Part shown: one piece after another, positions 34,970 through 43,192 of the stretch | How the letters are laid out: every line of letters begins with the position of its first letter | How positions within the stretch are numbered: the first letter of the stretch is position 1 | Source: Oscillospiraceae bacterium | GTDB taxonomy: Bacteria; Bacillota; Clostridia; Oscillospirales; Acutalibacteraceae | Direction: 5' to 3' | Length of the DNA stretch: 64,000 nt | NCBI GenBank assembly: GCA_015066015.1 | Contig: SVPE01000011.1 | Location: forward strand, 1 to 64,000 | Made by a program: the position numbers and the translations under genes | The notes under the pieces: model-generated | Database searches by the model: none | The model's input: the letters and a program-made list of their open reading frames with translations, nothing else | Told to the model about the DNA's origin: nothing

Positions 34970-36844
34970 ATGAAACACAACTATCTTGATAATATACCGC
35001 TTTCTGAAGCAAAGGAGAGATTTTTCTCGCTTGTGTGTCATAGTCTTGAGACTCTCAAAGCAGAAAATGTCGAAACCTTTCTTTCGGCAGGCAGAGTAAC
35101 CAAAAATGCCCTTTATGCAAAAATCTGCTCACCTCACTATAACGCTTCGGCAATGGACGGAATTTCCGTAAAAGCAAGGGACACCTATGGAGCAAGTGAA
35201 AATACGCCCGTTGTCCTCTCAAAGGAGCAGTATACGGTTGTTGATACGGGTGATCCCATACCCGACAACCACGATGCCGTTATTATGGTAGAGGATATAT
35301 CGGAGGATGAAAAGGGCAACGTGACGATTTATTCGGCAGTTCATCCCTGGCAGAATGTCCGTCAGGTCGGTGAGGATATATGTATGGGTGATATGATTGC
35401 TCCCTCGCTTACGGTTGTTACTCCGTCACTCTGCGGAGCGATTCTTGCAGGAGGTATCACGCATTTCGAGGCGGTGAAAAGGCCTGTTTTAGGTATTATT
35501 CCTACAGGTGATGAGATTGTGCCTCCTACGGAAAATCCGGGTAAAGGCGACATAATCGAATTCAATTCATCGATTTTTTCATCAATGGTAAAAGAGTGGG
35601 GCGGTGAAAGCAGGGTATACCCTATTGTAAAGGACAAAAAGGATCTGCTTGAAGCTGCAGTGAAGAAGGGTACAGAAGAATGTGACGTCCTGCTTATACT
35701 TGCAGGCTCATCTGCCGGCAGAGACGATTACACCTGTGAAATAATAAAAAATCTCGGAACGGTTTGTGTGCACGGTATCGCGGTAAAGCCGGGAAAGCCT
35801 GCCGTACTCGGCAAAATCGGCGAGGTGCCTGTTGTCGGACTTCCGGGTTATCCCGTTTCGGCAATAGTGATAATGGAAAATATTGTACGTGACCTGGTTT
35901 ACCGTATGGGCGGACTTGCCGTACCCGAAAAAAAGAAAGTAAAGGCTGTTCTCGGTAAAAGGATAGTTTCATCACTTAAATATCACGAGTTTGTGAGAGT
36001 AACTCTCGGCAAGGTCGGAGAAAGCTTTACGGCTGTACCTCTTATGCGCGGAGCAGGTGTTGTCACAAGCTTTACAAAGGCTGACGGTATTCTTGAAATA
36101 CCCCAGGACAGTGAGGGCGCTGAGCAGGGTGAGGAAGTGGAAATTACTCTTCTGAAGTCTGCAGATGAAATCAGCACCTCGCTTATCGTTACGGGAAGCC
36201 ACGACCCGATGATTGACGAGATAAAGGACATTATGAAAAAAAGGGGATACCCCTTTACGCTTTCTTCCTCCCACGTGGGAAGCATGGGCGCAATTAATGC
36301 CATAAAGAGCAAGAGTGCCCACTTGGGAGGAATACATCTGCTTGACACACAAAGCGGAGAATATAATAAAAGCTATGTCGAAAAATATTTTCCCGATGGA
36401 TCAGCGAAGCTTTACAAGGGTGTCGGCAGAATTCAGGGCCTTATGGTCAGAAAAGGAAATCCCCTTGATATAAAGGATTTTTCCGATGTAACGCGTTGCG
36501 TTTATGTAAACCGTCAGCTCGGCTCCGGCACAAGAATCCTCTGCGACTACCTTATAGGTAAGTACGGCATAGACAAGGCAAAGCTTGAGGGTTACAGAAA
36601 CGAGGAATTCACCCACACCGCAGTTGCGGCGCTGATTGCTTCGGGAAACGCTGATTGCGGACTCGGAATTTATTCGGCGGCAAAGATGTACGGACTTGAT
36701 TTTATTCCCGTTTCAACGGAAAAGTACGGGTTTCTTGTCAATGTTAAGGCTGAATCTGATGAAGCGGTCAGGGCTTTCTTTGAGATACTTGAAAGTGACG
36801 AGCTTAAAGAAAGGCTCACACAGATGGGCGGATACAGCTTCTGA
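34970..36844 (+). CDS. MoeA fused to a periplasmic-binding-protein-like domain
   Basis: 624 residues. Residues 1 to about 405 are MoeA (HYNASAMDGISV, AGSSAGRDDY, VKPGKP, GLPGYPVSA). Residues about 415-624 are a PBP-like domain: VTGSHDPMIDEI, GSMGAINAI, LGSGTRILCDYLIGKYG and GNADCGLGI, related to molybdate/tungstate sensing or binding domains. MoeA-PBP fusions occur widely in Clostridia and Archaea. The start at 34970 has AAAGGA 6 bases upstream; a longer frame reaches into the palindromic repeat. The domain lacks a signal peptide and is cytoplasmic, perhaps sensing the oxyanion or cofactor. Confidence 0.87.
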   Translation: MKHNYLDNIPLSEAKERFFSLVCHSLETLKAENVETFLSAGRVTKNALYAKICSPHYNASAMDGISVKARDTYGASENTPVVLSKEQYTVVDTGDPIPDNHDAVIMVEDISEDEKGNVTIYSAVHPWQNVRQVGEDICMGDMIAPSLTVVTPSLCGAILAGGITHFEAVKRPVLGIIPTGDEIVPPTENPGKGDIIEFNSSIFSSMVKEWGGESRVYPIVKDKKDLLEAAVKKGTEECDVLLILAGSSAGRDDYTCEIIKNLGTVCVHGIAVKPGKPAVLGKIGEVPVVGLPGYPVSAIVIMENIVRDLVYRMGGLAVPEKKKVKAVLGKRIVSSLKYHEFVRVTLGKVGESFTAVPLMRGAGVVTSFTKADGILEIPQDSEGAEQGEEVEITLLKSADEISTSLIVTGSHDPMIDEIKDIMKKRGYPFTLSSSHVGSMGAINAIKSKSAHLGGIHLLDTQSGEYNKSYVEKYFPDGSAKLYKGVGRIQGLMVRKGNPLDIKDFSDVTRCVYVNRQLGSGTRILCDYLIGKYGIDKAKLEGYRNEEFTHTAVAALIASGNADCGLGIYSAAKMYGLDFIPVSTEKYGFLVNVKAESDEAVRAFFEILESDELKERLTQMGGYSF

Positions 36845-36945
36845 GTGCAGAATGCAGAATTGCCCCGATACCGTGAGTGTTGCAAGCAAAGCATCTGTCA
36901 AATAAAACAGTTATTGTAGGGACACGGCTTGCCGTGTCCGCAGGA
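36845..36945 (+). repeat. Heptamer + hairpin intergenic repeat, copy C1
   Basis: Begins right after the stop codon with GTGCAGAATGCAGAATTG and ends with a GGGACACGGCTTGCCGTGTCC-type hairpin (GACACGG/CCGTGTC) and GCAGG. The same parts occur at 38441, 40204-40540 and 41944. Confidence 0.7.
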
Positions 36946-37018
36946 TGGCAGCTGCCTTATAAGAAACAGCAGGGCGGTAGTTTGCTCCTAATAAAATAAA
37001 ACTAACGGAGATTATAGT

Positions 37019-37489
37019 ATGAACAGCTTTACACATCTTGATAAAAAGGGACAGGCGGTAATGGTCGATGTCGGTGAAAAAGCCTTCACAAACCGTACCG
37101 CAACGGCAAAGGCAACCCTCAGAATGAAGGAAAGCACCCTTTCTGCGCTGCTTACAAGTGAGCTTAAAAAGGGTGACGGACTCGCAACGGCAAGAATTGC
37201 GGGTATCATGGGCGGCAAAAAAACAAGTGAGCTTATTCCTCTTTGTCATAACATTCCCATTGAAAGCATAGAAATTGACTTTGACAACAACTCAAAGGAC
37301 GAGCTTTACATCATAGCAAAAGCAAAATGCACTTATAAGACAGGCATTGAAATGGAGGTGCTGACAGCAGCAAGCGTTGCGGCACTGACGGTTTACGATA
37401 TGTGTAAGGCTATTGACCGTGAAATGGTTATTGAAAATGTAAGGCTTACGGAAAAAACGGGCGGAAAGAGTGATTTTTTCAATGATTGA
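37019..37489 (+). CDS. moaC: Cyclic pyranopterin monophosphate synthase MoaC
   Basis: 156 residues. Family marks: MVDVGEKAFTNRTATA, AGIMGGKKTSELIPLCHNIPI (read in two parts) and the catalytic MEVLTAAS / YDMCKAID region. With MoaA it turns GTP into cyclic pyranopterin phosphate, the first step of the pathway. GGAG is 8 bases before the start. It overlaps moaA by 8 bases. Confidence 0.93.
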   Translation: MNSFTHLDKKGQAVMVDVGEKAFTNRTATAKATLRMKESTLSALLTSELKKGDGLATARIAGIMGGKKTSELIPLCHNIPIESIEIDFDNNSKDELYIIAKAKCTYKTGIEMEVLTAASVAALTVYDMCKAIDREMVIENVRLTEKTGGKSDFFND

Positions 37490-38432
37490 TTCCTTCGGAC
37501 GAAATATAAATTATCTGCGTGTTTCCGTTACAAAAAGGTGTAATCTCAACTGTACCTACTGCGGTGCCGAGTGTGAAAAGGACTCAGAGCTTTCTGCCGA
37601 AGAAACGGAAAAGCTGGTAAGAGCCTTTGCAAAGCTCGGTATCACAAAGGTAAGACTTACGGGCGGCGAGCCGCTTTTAAGAAGTGATATCTGCGAAATT
37701 GCCGGAAGAATCGGCAGAATCTACGGCATAAAGAAGCTTGCAATTACCACTAACGGAGTGCTTCTTTCTAAATATGCCGAAAGGCTTAAAGAAGCAGGCG
37801 TCAATGCGGTAAACATCAGCCTTGATACGACGGATAAAGAGCAGTATAAAAAAATAACGGGCTTTGATTTGCTCGATAAGGTTTATGAGGGCATCGACGA
37901 GGCTGAAAGGGTGGGACTTTCACCCATAAGGCTCAATGCGGTGCTCATAAGAGGCGAAAACGACGACCAGGCAGAAAAGCTTATCAATATTGCAAAGGAC
38001 AGAAAAATTGACGTGAGGTTTATCGAGCTTATGCCTTTTTCCGATGAGGGGGAAAACGAAAGCCTCGTTGTAAAGGGTGAGGAGATTTTAAAGGCATTTC
38101 CTTTTCTTAAGGAGTATGAAGGTAAGGGTAAAAGCGACTTTGAGAAGAGCGTTGCAAAATATTACTCGGCTGAAAACTTCAAGGGCAGAATCGGCTTTAT
38201 CACTCCTGTCAGTGATAAATTCTGCAGTGAGTGTAACCGCATCAGGCTTTTAAGTGACGGTAAGATAAGACCCTGCTTAGGTAACAGCGAGGTTTTTGAC
38301 CTGATGCCATATATTGATGATGAAGAATTGCTTTTAAAAAAGGCAAAAGAGGCGATCCTCGCAAAGCCGACGGAGCATAAATTTTCCTGCTCCTACGGTC
38401 ACAGTCACGGACTTAATAAAATAGGCGGATAG
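37482..38432 (+). CDS. moaA: GTP 3',8-cyclase MoaA
   Basis: 316 residues, radical-SAM enzyme. N-terminal cluster C20-x3-C24-x2-C27 in CNLNCTYC, LTGGEPL near 58-64, second cluster FCSECNRIR plus PCLG, and the functional C-terminal Gly-Gly (KIGG). The start ATG 37482 is preferred over GTG 37470 because it matches the usual N-terminus (MIDSFGRNINYLRVS) and sits at normal distance from GGAAAGAG. Overlap with moaC means coupled translation. Confidence 0.93.
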   Translation: MIDSFGRNINYLRVSVTKRCNLNCTYCGAECEKDSELSAEETEKLVRAFAKLGITKVRLTGGEPLLRSDICEIAGRIGRIYGIKKLAITTNGVLLSKYAERLKEAGVNAVNISLDTTDKEQYKKITGFDLLDKVYEGIDEAERVGLSPIRLNAVLIRGENDDQAEKLINIAKDRKIDVRFIELMPFSDEGENESLVVKGEEILKAFPFLKEYEGKGKSDFEKSVAKYYSAENFKGRIGFITPVSDKFCSECNRIRLLSDGKIRPCLGNSEVFDLMPYIDDEELLLKKAKEAILAKPTEHKFSCSYGHSHGLNKIGG

Positions 38433-38440
38433 CCGATTTT

Positions 38441-38554
38441 AAATGCAAAATGCAAAGTGCAAAGTGCAAAATTGCGCCAAATGCTTCGGGTTACTGGAAA
38501 CGGGAACCCGCCAGATTAATGAGCAACACTGTAGGGACATGGCTTGCCTGTCCG
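38441..38554 (+). repeat. Heptamer + hairpin intergenic repeat, copy C2
   Basis: AAATGCA-type heptamers (five in a row with small changes), ATTGCGCC, CTTCGGGT, and GTAGGGACATGGCTTGCC..GTCC. A frame runs through it into the MOSC gene but starts at no ribosome site. Confidence 0.7.
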
Positions 38555-38578
38555 CTGAAATACACAGGAGGAATGAAA

Positions 38579-39013
38579 ATGAAAGGTAAAATTCTTGCAA
38601 TCAACATAAGTGAAAAAAAGGGAACACCAAAGACCTCAATCAATCCCGGTGTGATGATAGAGGACTTCGGCTTTGAAAATGATGCCCATGCAGGTAAGTG
38701 GCACCGTCAGGTGAGCCTTCTTGCAAAAGAGAGCATCGAAAAAAGCAAGGGAATGCCCACAACGGGACTTTGCCACGGCGTTTTTGCCGAGAATCTTACT
38801 ACTGAGGGCATCGAGCTTCACACTCTGCCCGTTGGTACAAGGCTTAAGGTCGGTGAGTGCATTATAGAGGTCAGTCAGATAGGCAAGGAGTGTCACGACG
38901 GCTGTGCAATCAGACAGCTTGTCGGTCAGTGTATTATGCCCAAGGAGGGCGTTTTCGCCCGTGTAATCGAGGGCGGCAAGGTCTTTGAGGGAGACAGCAT
39001 TGAGGTTGTGTGA
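38579..39013 (+). CDS. MOSC-domain protein
   Basis: 144 residues. The MOSC fold (molybdenum cofactor sulfurase C-terminal) is seen in FENDAHAGKWHRQVSLL near 31-47, and the conserved Cys in IGKECHDGCAI near 101-111. These proteins are thought to bind or transfer sulfur for Mo/W enzymes. The start 38579 fits AGGAGG at 7 bases; ATG 38573 is too close, and the longer frame is repeat DNA. Last gene of the cofactor island, followed by a terminator. Confidence 0.85.
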   Translation: MKGKILAINISEKKGTPKTSINPGVMIEDFGFENDAHAGKWHRQVSLLAKESIEKSKGMPTTGLCHGVFAENLTTEGIELHTLPVGTRLKVGECIIEVSQIGKECHDGCAIRQLVGQCIMPKEGVFARVIEGGKVFEGDSIEVV

Positions 39014-39029
39014 CAATTGCGGAATTACG

Positions 39030-39059
39030 GTCACGGGGAAAGTTCCCTGTGACTTTTTT
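39030..39059 (+). terminator. Terminator of the tup-moe-moa operon
   Basis: GTCACGGGGAA (39030-39040) pairs with TTCCCTGTGAC (39043-39053), followed by six T. Confidence 0.9.
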
Positions 39060-39146
39060 CGTTGCTGCCGCGGAATGAATCGGGATTATCCTTACAACTT
39101 ACAACTTACAACTTCCTACTTACTACTTTTTCTATATAAAAAACAC

Positions 39147-39175
39147 TTGCTAACTGACGATAATAATGTTATAAT
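39147..39175 (+). promoter_or_regulatory. Sigma-A promoter for ddh
   Basis: TTGCTA (39147-39152) and TATAAT (39170-39175), 17 bp apart. Upstream lies a small ACAACTT triple repeat (about 39095-39113). I see no lysine riboswitch. Confidence 0.75.
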
Positions 39176-39223
39176 AGCATCTGTATTTTATTTTTATCCC
39201 GAAATTAAAAGGAGTTGTTTTAA

Positions 39224-40204
39224 ATGAACATTGGTATTTACGGCTACGGCAATCTCGGACGCGGTGTTGAGGACTCAATCAAGCGTAATCCCGATATGAA
39301 GCTTTGTGCTGTTTTTACAAGAAGAAGCCCCGAAAGCCTCACAATTGCAACCGAAGGCGTGCCCGTGGTTTCTACTGCCGATATAATGGACTGGAAGGAT
39401 AAAATCGATGTGCTTATCATCTGTGGCGGCAGTGCTACAGACCTTCCCGGAATGACTCCCGCACTTGCAGAGCATTTCAATGTTATCGACTCATTTGATA
39501 ACCATTCATCTATCCCTGAGCACTATGCAAGGGTTGACGCTGTTGCAAAGGCAAACGGAACTGTTGCTCTCATCTCCTGCGGATGGGATCCCGGTATGTT
39601 CTCAGTTAACCGCCTTTATGCTTCCTGCATTCTTCCCGACGGTAAGGATTACACCTTCTGGGGCAAGGGCGTTTCTCAGGGTCACTCCGACGCAATCAGA
39701 AGAATCGACGGTGTTCTTGATGCAAGACAGTACACAGTACCCGTTGCTGAGGCTCTTGACGCAGTAAGAAGCGGCAGTCAGCCCGAGCTTACAACAAGAC
39801 AGAAGCACAGACGTGAATGTTTCGTTGTTGCCGAAGAGGGTGCAGATAAAGAGAGAATCACACGTGAAATCGTTACAATGCCGGCTTACTTTGAACCTTA
39901 TGACACAACCGTAACCTTCATCACACCGGAGGAAATGAAAAAGAATCACAGTGAGCTTCCCCACGGCGGAAATGTAATCCGCACAGGCGTTACAGGTAAG
40001 GACGATTGCCATAAGCAGGTGATCGAATATAAGCTCACCCTTGATTCAAACCCCGAATTTACAGGCAGTGTCCTTGTATGCTATGCAAGAGCTGTTGCGA
40101 AAATGGCAAAGCGCGGTGACTGTGGCTGCAAGACAGTTTTCGATGTTGCACCGGCTGACCTTTCAAACGCGGACAGAAGCGAAATTATCGCACACCTTTT
40201 ATAA
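39224..40204 (+). CDS. ddh: meso-Diaminopimelate D-dehydrogenase
   Basis: 326 residues. N-terminal NADPH site GYGNLGRGVE (7-16) and Ddh-specific SCGWDPGMFSVNR, GKGVSQGHSDAIRR and the late ELPHGGNVIRTG. It reductively aminates tetrahydrodipicolinate directly to meso-diaminopimelate, a one-step route to the peptidoglycan and lysine precursor. AAAAGGAG lies 12 bases before the ATG. lysA follows after a 440-bp repeat-filled gap. Confidence 0.92.
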   Translation: MNIGIYGYGNLGRGVEDSIKRNPDMKLCAVFTRRSPESLTIATEGVPVVSTADIMDWKDKIDVLIICGGSATDLPGMTPALAEHFNVIDSFDNHSSIPEHYARVDAVAKANGTVALISCGWDPGMFSVNRLYASCILPDGKDYTFWGKGVSQGHSDAIRRIDGVLDARQYTVPVAEALDAVRSGSQPELTTRQKHRRECFVVAEEGADKERITREIVTMPAYFEPYDTTVTFITPEEMKKNHSELPHGGNVIRTGVTGKDDCHKQVIEYKLTLDSNPEFTGSVLVCYARAVAKMAKRGDCGCKTVFDVAPADLSNADRSEIIAHLL

Positions 40205-40540
40205 AATGCAGAATGCAGAGTGCAGAATGCAGAATTGCGCCCGATGCTTCGGGTGAAGGCGAGTGAGTAACCGCCAAAGCAATGTGCGATAATGTAGGGA
40301 CACGGCTTGCCGTGTTTGCAGGATATAATAGCTTATTGTAAATGCAGAATGCAGAATGCAGAATTGCGCCTGACACTTTGGGCGAAGGCGAGTGAGAGTC
40401 GCCAAAGCAATGTGCGATAATGTAGGGACACGGCTTGCTGTGTTTGCAGGATATAATAGCTTATTGTAAATGCAGAATGCAGAGTGCAGAATGCAGAATT
40501 GCGCCCGATGCTTCGGGTGAAGGCGAGCGAGTAACCGCCA
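40204..40540 (+). repeat. Tandem heptamer + hairpin repeats, copies C3-C5
   Basis: Two full units (about 40204-40339 and 40340-40467) and a partial third (from 40468). Each has AATGCAG/AGTGCAG heptamers, AATTGCGCC, a CTTCGGGT segment, GCCAAAGCAATGTGCGATAA, the GACACGGCTTGCCGTGT hairpin and GGATATAATAGCTTATTGTA. The units are about 90 percent alike by eye, so the duplication is recent. Confidence 0.8.
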
Positions 40541-40550
40541 AAATAAATTT

Positions 40551-40615
40551 TGAGGAATGAAAGCCTTCCTCTTTTAGGAAGGTGGCATCCGAAGGATGAC
40601 GGAAGGAGTATTCCA
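40551..40615 (+). repeat. GGTGGCA...TGACG structured element, copy E1
   Basis: Stems GGAAT/ATTCC (outer), CCTTCC/GGAAGG and ATCC-GAA-GGAT, joined by GGTGGCA and TGACG. It lies just before lysA. A second copy with different but still pairing stems is at 42010. Confidence 0.65.
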
Positions 40616-40642
40616 CGTCTTCCGGAAAGGGAAAACAAAACT

Positions 40643-41941
40643 ATGATTTGTGAAAATATCGGCATAAACGGAAATCATCTCACCTTTGCAGGTGTTGATA
40701 CCGTAGAGATGGCAGAAAAGTACGGCACACCTCTTTTTCTTATGGACGAAAACCGCATAAGAGAAAAGTGCCGCATCTATATTACTTCAATGAAAAAGCA
40801 TTTCGGTGAAGAGTCCTTCCCGCTTTTTGCAAGTAAGGCTCTTTGCTTTAAGCGTATATACGAGATTATGAAGGAAGAAGCAATGGGCATTGACCTTGTT
40901 TCCTCAGGTGAGATTTACACTGCCGCAAAGGCGGGCTTCAATATGGAAAAATCCTTTTTCCACGGCAACAACAAGACTGATGCAGACATTGCTTACGCTA
41001 TGGAAAACGGTGTAGGCTACTTTGTAGCAGACAGTATCTATGAGCTTTCAGCCGTTGATACAATTGCCGGGGAAAAGGGCATAAAGCAGAAGATGATTCT
41101 CCGTCTCACACCGGGTATTGACCCTCACACCTATGCCGCAGTTGCAACAGGAAAGGTTGACTCAAAATTCGGCGTGGCTATTGAAACCGGTCAGGCTGAG
41201 CTTTTTCTCAAGGAAGCGCTCACCTTCGAAAATCTTGAAATCAAGGGCTTCCACTGTCACGTAGGCTCTCAGGTCTTTGACGAAGAGGGCGACGTTTACC
41301 TTGATGCTTCAACAATTATGCTCCATTTTGCAAAGAAAATGGAGGAGCTTTACTCATTTAAAACCGAGATTCTCAATATGGGCGGCGGCTTCGGTGTAAG
41401 ATATACCGATTCCGACCCTTATCTTGACATTGAAAAGGCAATAGAAAGCCTTGCAAAGCACATAAAGGCAACCGTAGCTGAGCTCGGAATGAAAATGCCT
41501 AAAGTTATTATGGAGCCGGGCAGAAGCATTGTTGCCGATGCCGGTATGACTCTTTACACCGTAGGCACACTCAAGGAAATCACAGGCTACAAAAACTACG
41601 TTTCAATTGACGGCGGTATGACAGATAATCCCCGTTACGCACTCTACGGCTCAAAGTACACTCTTTTACCTGCAAACCGTATGGATGAGAAAAAGGACTT
41701 TATCTGCGATGTGGTGGGACGCTGCTGCGAAAGCGGAGACATCATCCAGCCTGAGGTTATGCTTCCCAAGCCTGTAAGAGGTGATATTATTGCCGTTTGC
41801 ACAACGGGTGCATACAATTTCTCGATGTCATCAAACTATAACAGAATTCCGCGTCCTGCCGTTGTAATGCTTTCTGACGGCAAGGATTACGTTGCTGTAA
41901 GAAGAGAAACCTTTGCGGATATTGCTGAGCGTGATGTATGA
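40643..41941 (+). CDS. lysA: Diaminopimelate decarboxylase
   Basis: 432 residues. PLP lysine in FASKALCFK near 68, HCHVGSQ near 207, GGGFGVRY near 253 and the active Cys in GRCCESGDI near 360. It makes lysine from meso-diaminopimelate, so with ddh it forms the end of the pathway. The ATG at 40643 (MICENIGING) is chosen: a longer in-frame TTG start at 40550 would translate the structured repeat element. The ribosome site is weak (GGAAAGGG). Confidence 0.92.
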   Translation: MICENIGINGNHLTFAGVDTVEMAEKYGTPLFLMDENRIREKCRIYITSMKKHFGEESFPLFASKALCFKRIYEIMKEEAMGIDLVSSGEIYTAAKAGFNMEKSFFHGNNKTDADIAYAMENGVGYFVADSIYELSAVDTIAGEKGIKQKMILRLTPGIDPHTYAAVATGKVDSKFGVAIETGQAELFLKEALTFENLEIKGFHCHVGSQVFDEEGDVYLDASTIMLHFAKKMEELYSFKTEILNMGGGFGVRYTDSDPYLDIEKAIESLAKHIKATVAELGMKMPKVIMEPGRSIVADAGMTLYTVGTLKEITGYKNYVSIDGGMTDNPRYALYGSKYTLLPANRMDEKKDFICDVVGRCCESGDIIQPEVMLPKPVRGDIIAVCTTGAYNFSMSSNYNRIPRPAVVMLSDGKDYVAVRRETFADIAERDV

Positions 41942-41943
41942 TT

Positions 41944-41996
41944 GAGTGCAGAATGCAGAGTGCAGAATGCTGAATTTCACCCGACACTTCGGGTGA
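41944..41996 (+). repeat. Heptamer repeat, copy C6 (partial)
   Basis: GAGTGCAGAATGCAGAG-type heptamers followed by CACCCGACACTTCGGGTG; the GACACGG hairpin part is missing. It is followed by element E2, the same C-then-E order as before lysA. Confidence 0.65.
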
Positions 41997-42009
41997 AAAA
42001 ATATCCCGC

Positions 42010-42080
42010 TGAGGAACACCCTGCCTCTATTTTTTTGAGGGGTGGCAATGCGGAGCATTGACGAAGAGTGTTCAGGCGGT
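42010..42080 (+). repeat. GGTGGCA...TGACG structured element, copy E2
   Basis: Stems GAACAC/GTGTTC (outer), CCTC/GAGG and AATGC-GGA-GCATT, joined by the same GGTGGCA and TGACG as E1. All three stems differ in sequence from E1 but still pair. Confidence 0.65.
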
Positions 42081-42100
42081 TTTATTTTATAGGTGATATT

Positions 42101-43150
42101 ATGGAAAATGAAGAAGTAAAGCATAAGCGGAGAGTTCGTTATAAAGGTACTCATCCGAGAAAATTTGAGGAAAAATACAAGGAGCTTAACCCCGAAAAAT
42201 ATGCCGATGATGTTGCTCACATCATCGCAAGAGGTGCAACCCCTGCAGGTATGCACATATCTATTATGGTTGACGAAATCCTTGAGTTTCTCGAAATCAA
42301 GCCGGGACAAACCGGTCTTGATGCAACTCTCGGCTACGGCGGTCACACAAGGGCAATGCTCGAAAAGCTTGAGGGAAAAGGCCACATCTATGCGCTTGAT
42401 GTTGACCCCATTGAGTCAGCGAAAACTGAAAAGCGTCTTCGTGAGGCAGGCTTCGGAGAGGATATACTCACAGTAAGGCTGCAGAATTTTGCCGACATCG
42501 ACAAGGTCGTTGCCGACACGGGTAAAAAGTTTGACTTTATCCTTGCCGACCTCGGTGTCAGCTCAATGCAGATTGATAACCCCGAAAGAGGCTTCTCGTA
42601 CAAGGTCGAAGGCCCTCTTGACCTGAGACTTAATCCTCACAGGGGACAGAGTGCCGCCGAAAGGCTCAAGGAGATGTCACGTGACGAAATCATTGGTATG
42701 CTTACCGAAAACGCTGACGAGCCCTATGCAGAGCAGATTGCAAGGGTGATTATGAAATATTACTATATGGGCAAGCCCGTCGAAACAACTCAGGATCTTC
42801 GCAGATGTGTTGAAGAGGCGCTTTCATTCCTGCCGAAAAAGGAGCAGAAGGATGCGGTCAAAAAATCCTGTCAGCGCACTTTTCAGGCAATCAGAATCGA
42901 CGTCAACAGTGAATTCGAGGTGCTTTATGCTTTCCTGGAAAAGCTTCCCGATGTACTCAACGAAGGCGGCAGGGTAGCAGTGCTCACCTTCCATTCAGGT
43001 GAGGACAGACTTGTGAAAAAATCCTTCAAGGAGCTTCAGAAGGCGGGTGTTTATTCTTCTGTTGCACGTGATGTAATCCGTCCGAGTCACGAGGAGATAA
43101 TCAGAAACAGCCGTTCAAAGTGCACCAAAATGCGCTGGGCGGTTAAATAA
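42101..43150 (+). CDS. RsmH-like SAM-dependent methyltransferase
   Basis: 349 residues. RsmH/MraW marks are present: DATLGYGGHTRAM, DLGVSSMQID-PERGFSY and LTFHSGEDRLVKK (family consensus FHSLEDR), plus the C-terminal RWAVK. RsmH methylates C1402 of 16S rRNA. This copy has about 55 extra basic N-terminal residues (RRVRYKGTHPRKFEEKYKEL) and is not next to ftsL/pbp genes, so it is probably the second, divergent RsmH paralogue seen in some Clostridia. The start 42101 fits AGGTG at 5 bases. Target uncertain. Confidence 0.8.
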   Translation: MENEEVKHKRRVRYKGTHPRKFEEKYKELNPEKYADDVAHIIARGATPAGMHISIMVDEILEFLEIKPGQTGLDATLGYGGHTRAMLEKLEGKGHIYALDVDPIESAKTEKRLREAGFGEDILTVRLQNFADIDKVVADTGKKFDFILADLGVSSMQIDNPERGFSYKVEGPLDLRLNPHRGQSAAERLKEMSRDEIIGMLTENADEPYAEQIARVIMKYYYMGKPVETTQDLRRCVEEALSFLPKKEQKDAVKKSCQRTFQAIRIDVNSEFEVLYAFLEKLPDVLNEGGRVAVLTFHSGEDRLVKKSFKELQKAGVYSSVARDVIRPSHEEIIRNSRSKCTKMRWAVK

Positions 43151-43192
43151 AGCGTATAATCAATGAAACGGAGTAAAGGAAGCTTTGCTTTT

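Noticed and set aside
39060-39223. Lysine riboswitch before ddh
   Set aside because: The leader after the promoter is only about 40 bases and shows no five-stem structure.
40204-40540. Repeated AATGCAG units as a possible CRISPR array or gene
   Set aside because: No unique spacers of constant size; frames through the units are not shared between copies.
40551-40615. T-box riboswitch before lysA (GGTGGCA resembles the T-box core)
   Set aside because: There is no stem I with specifier loop, no alternative terminator, and the same element precedes an rRNA methyltransferase gene.
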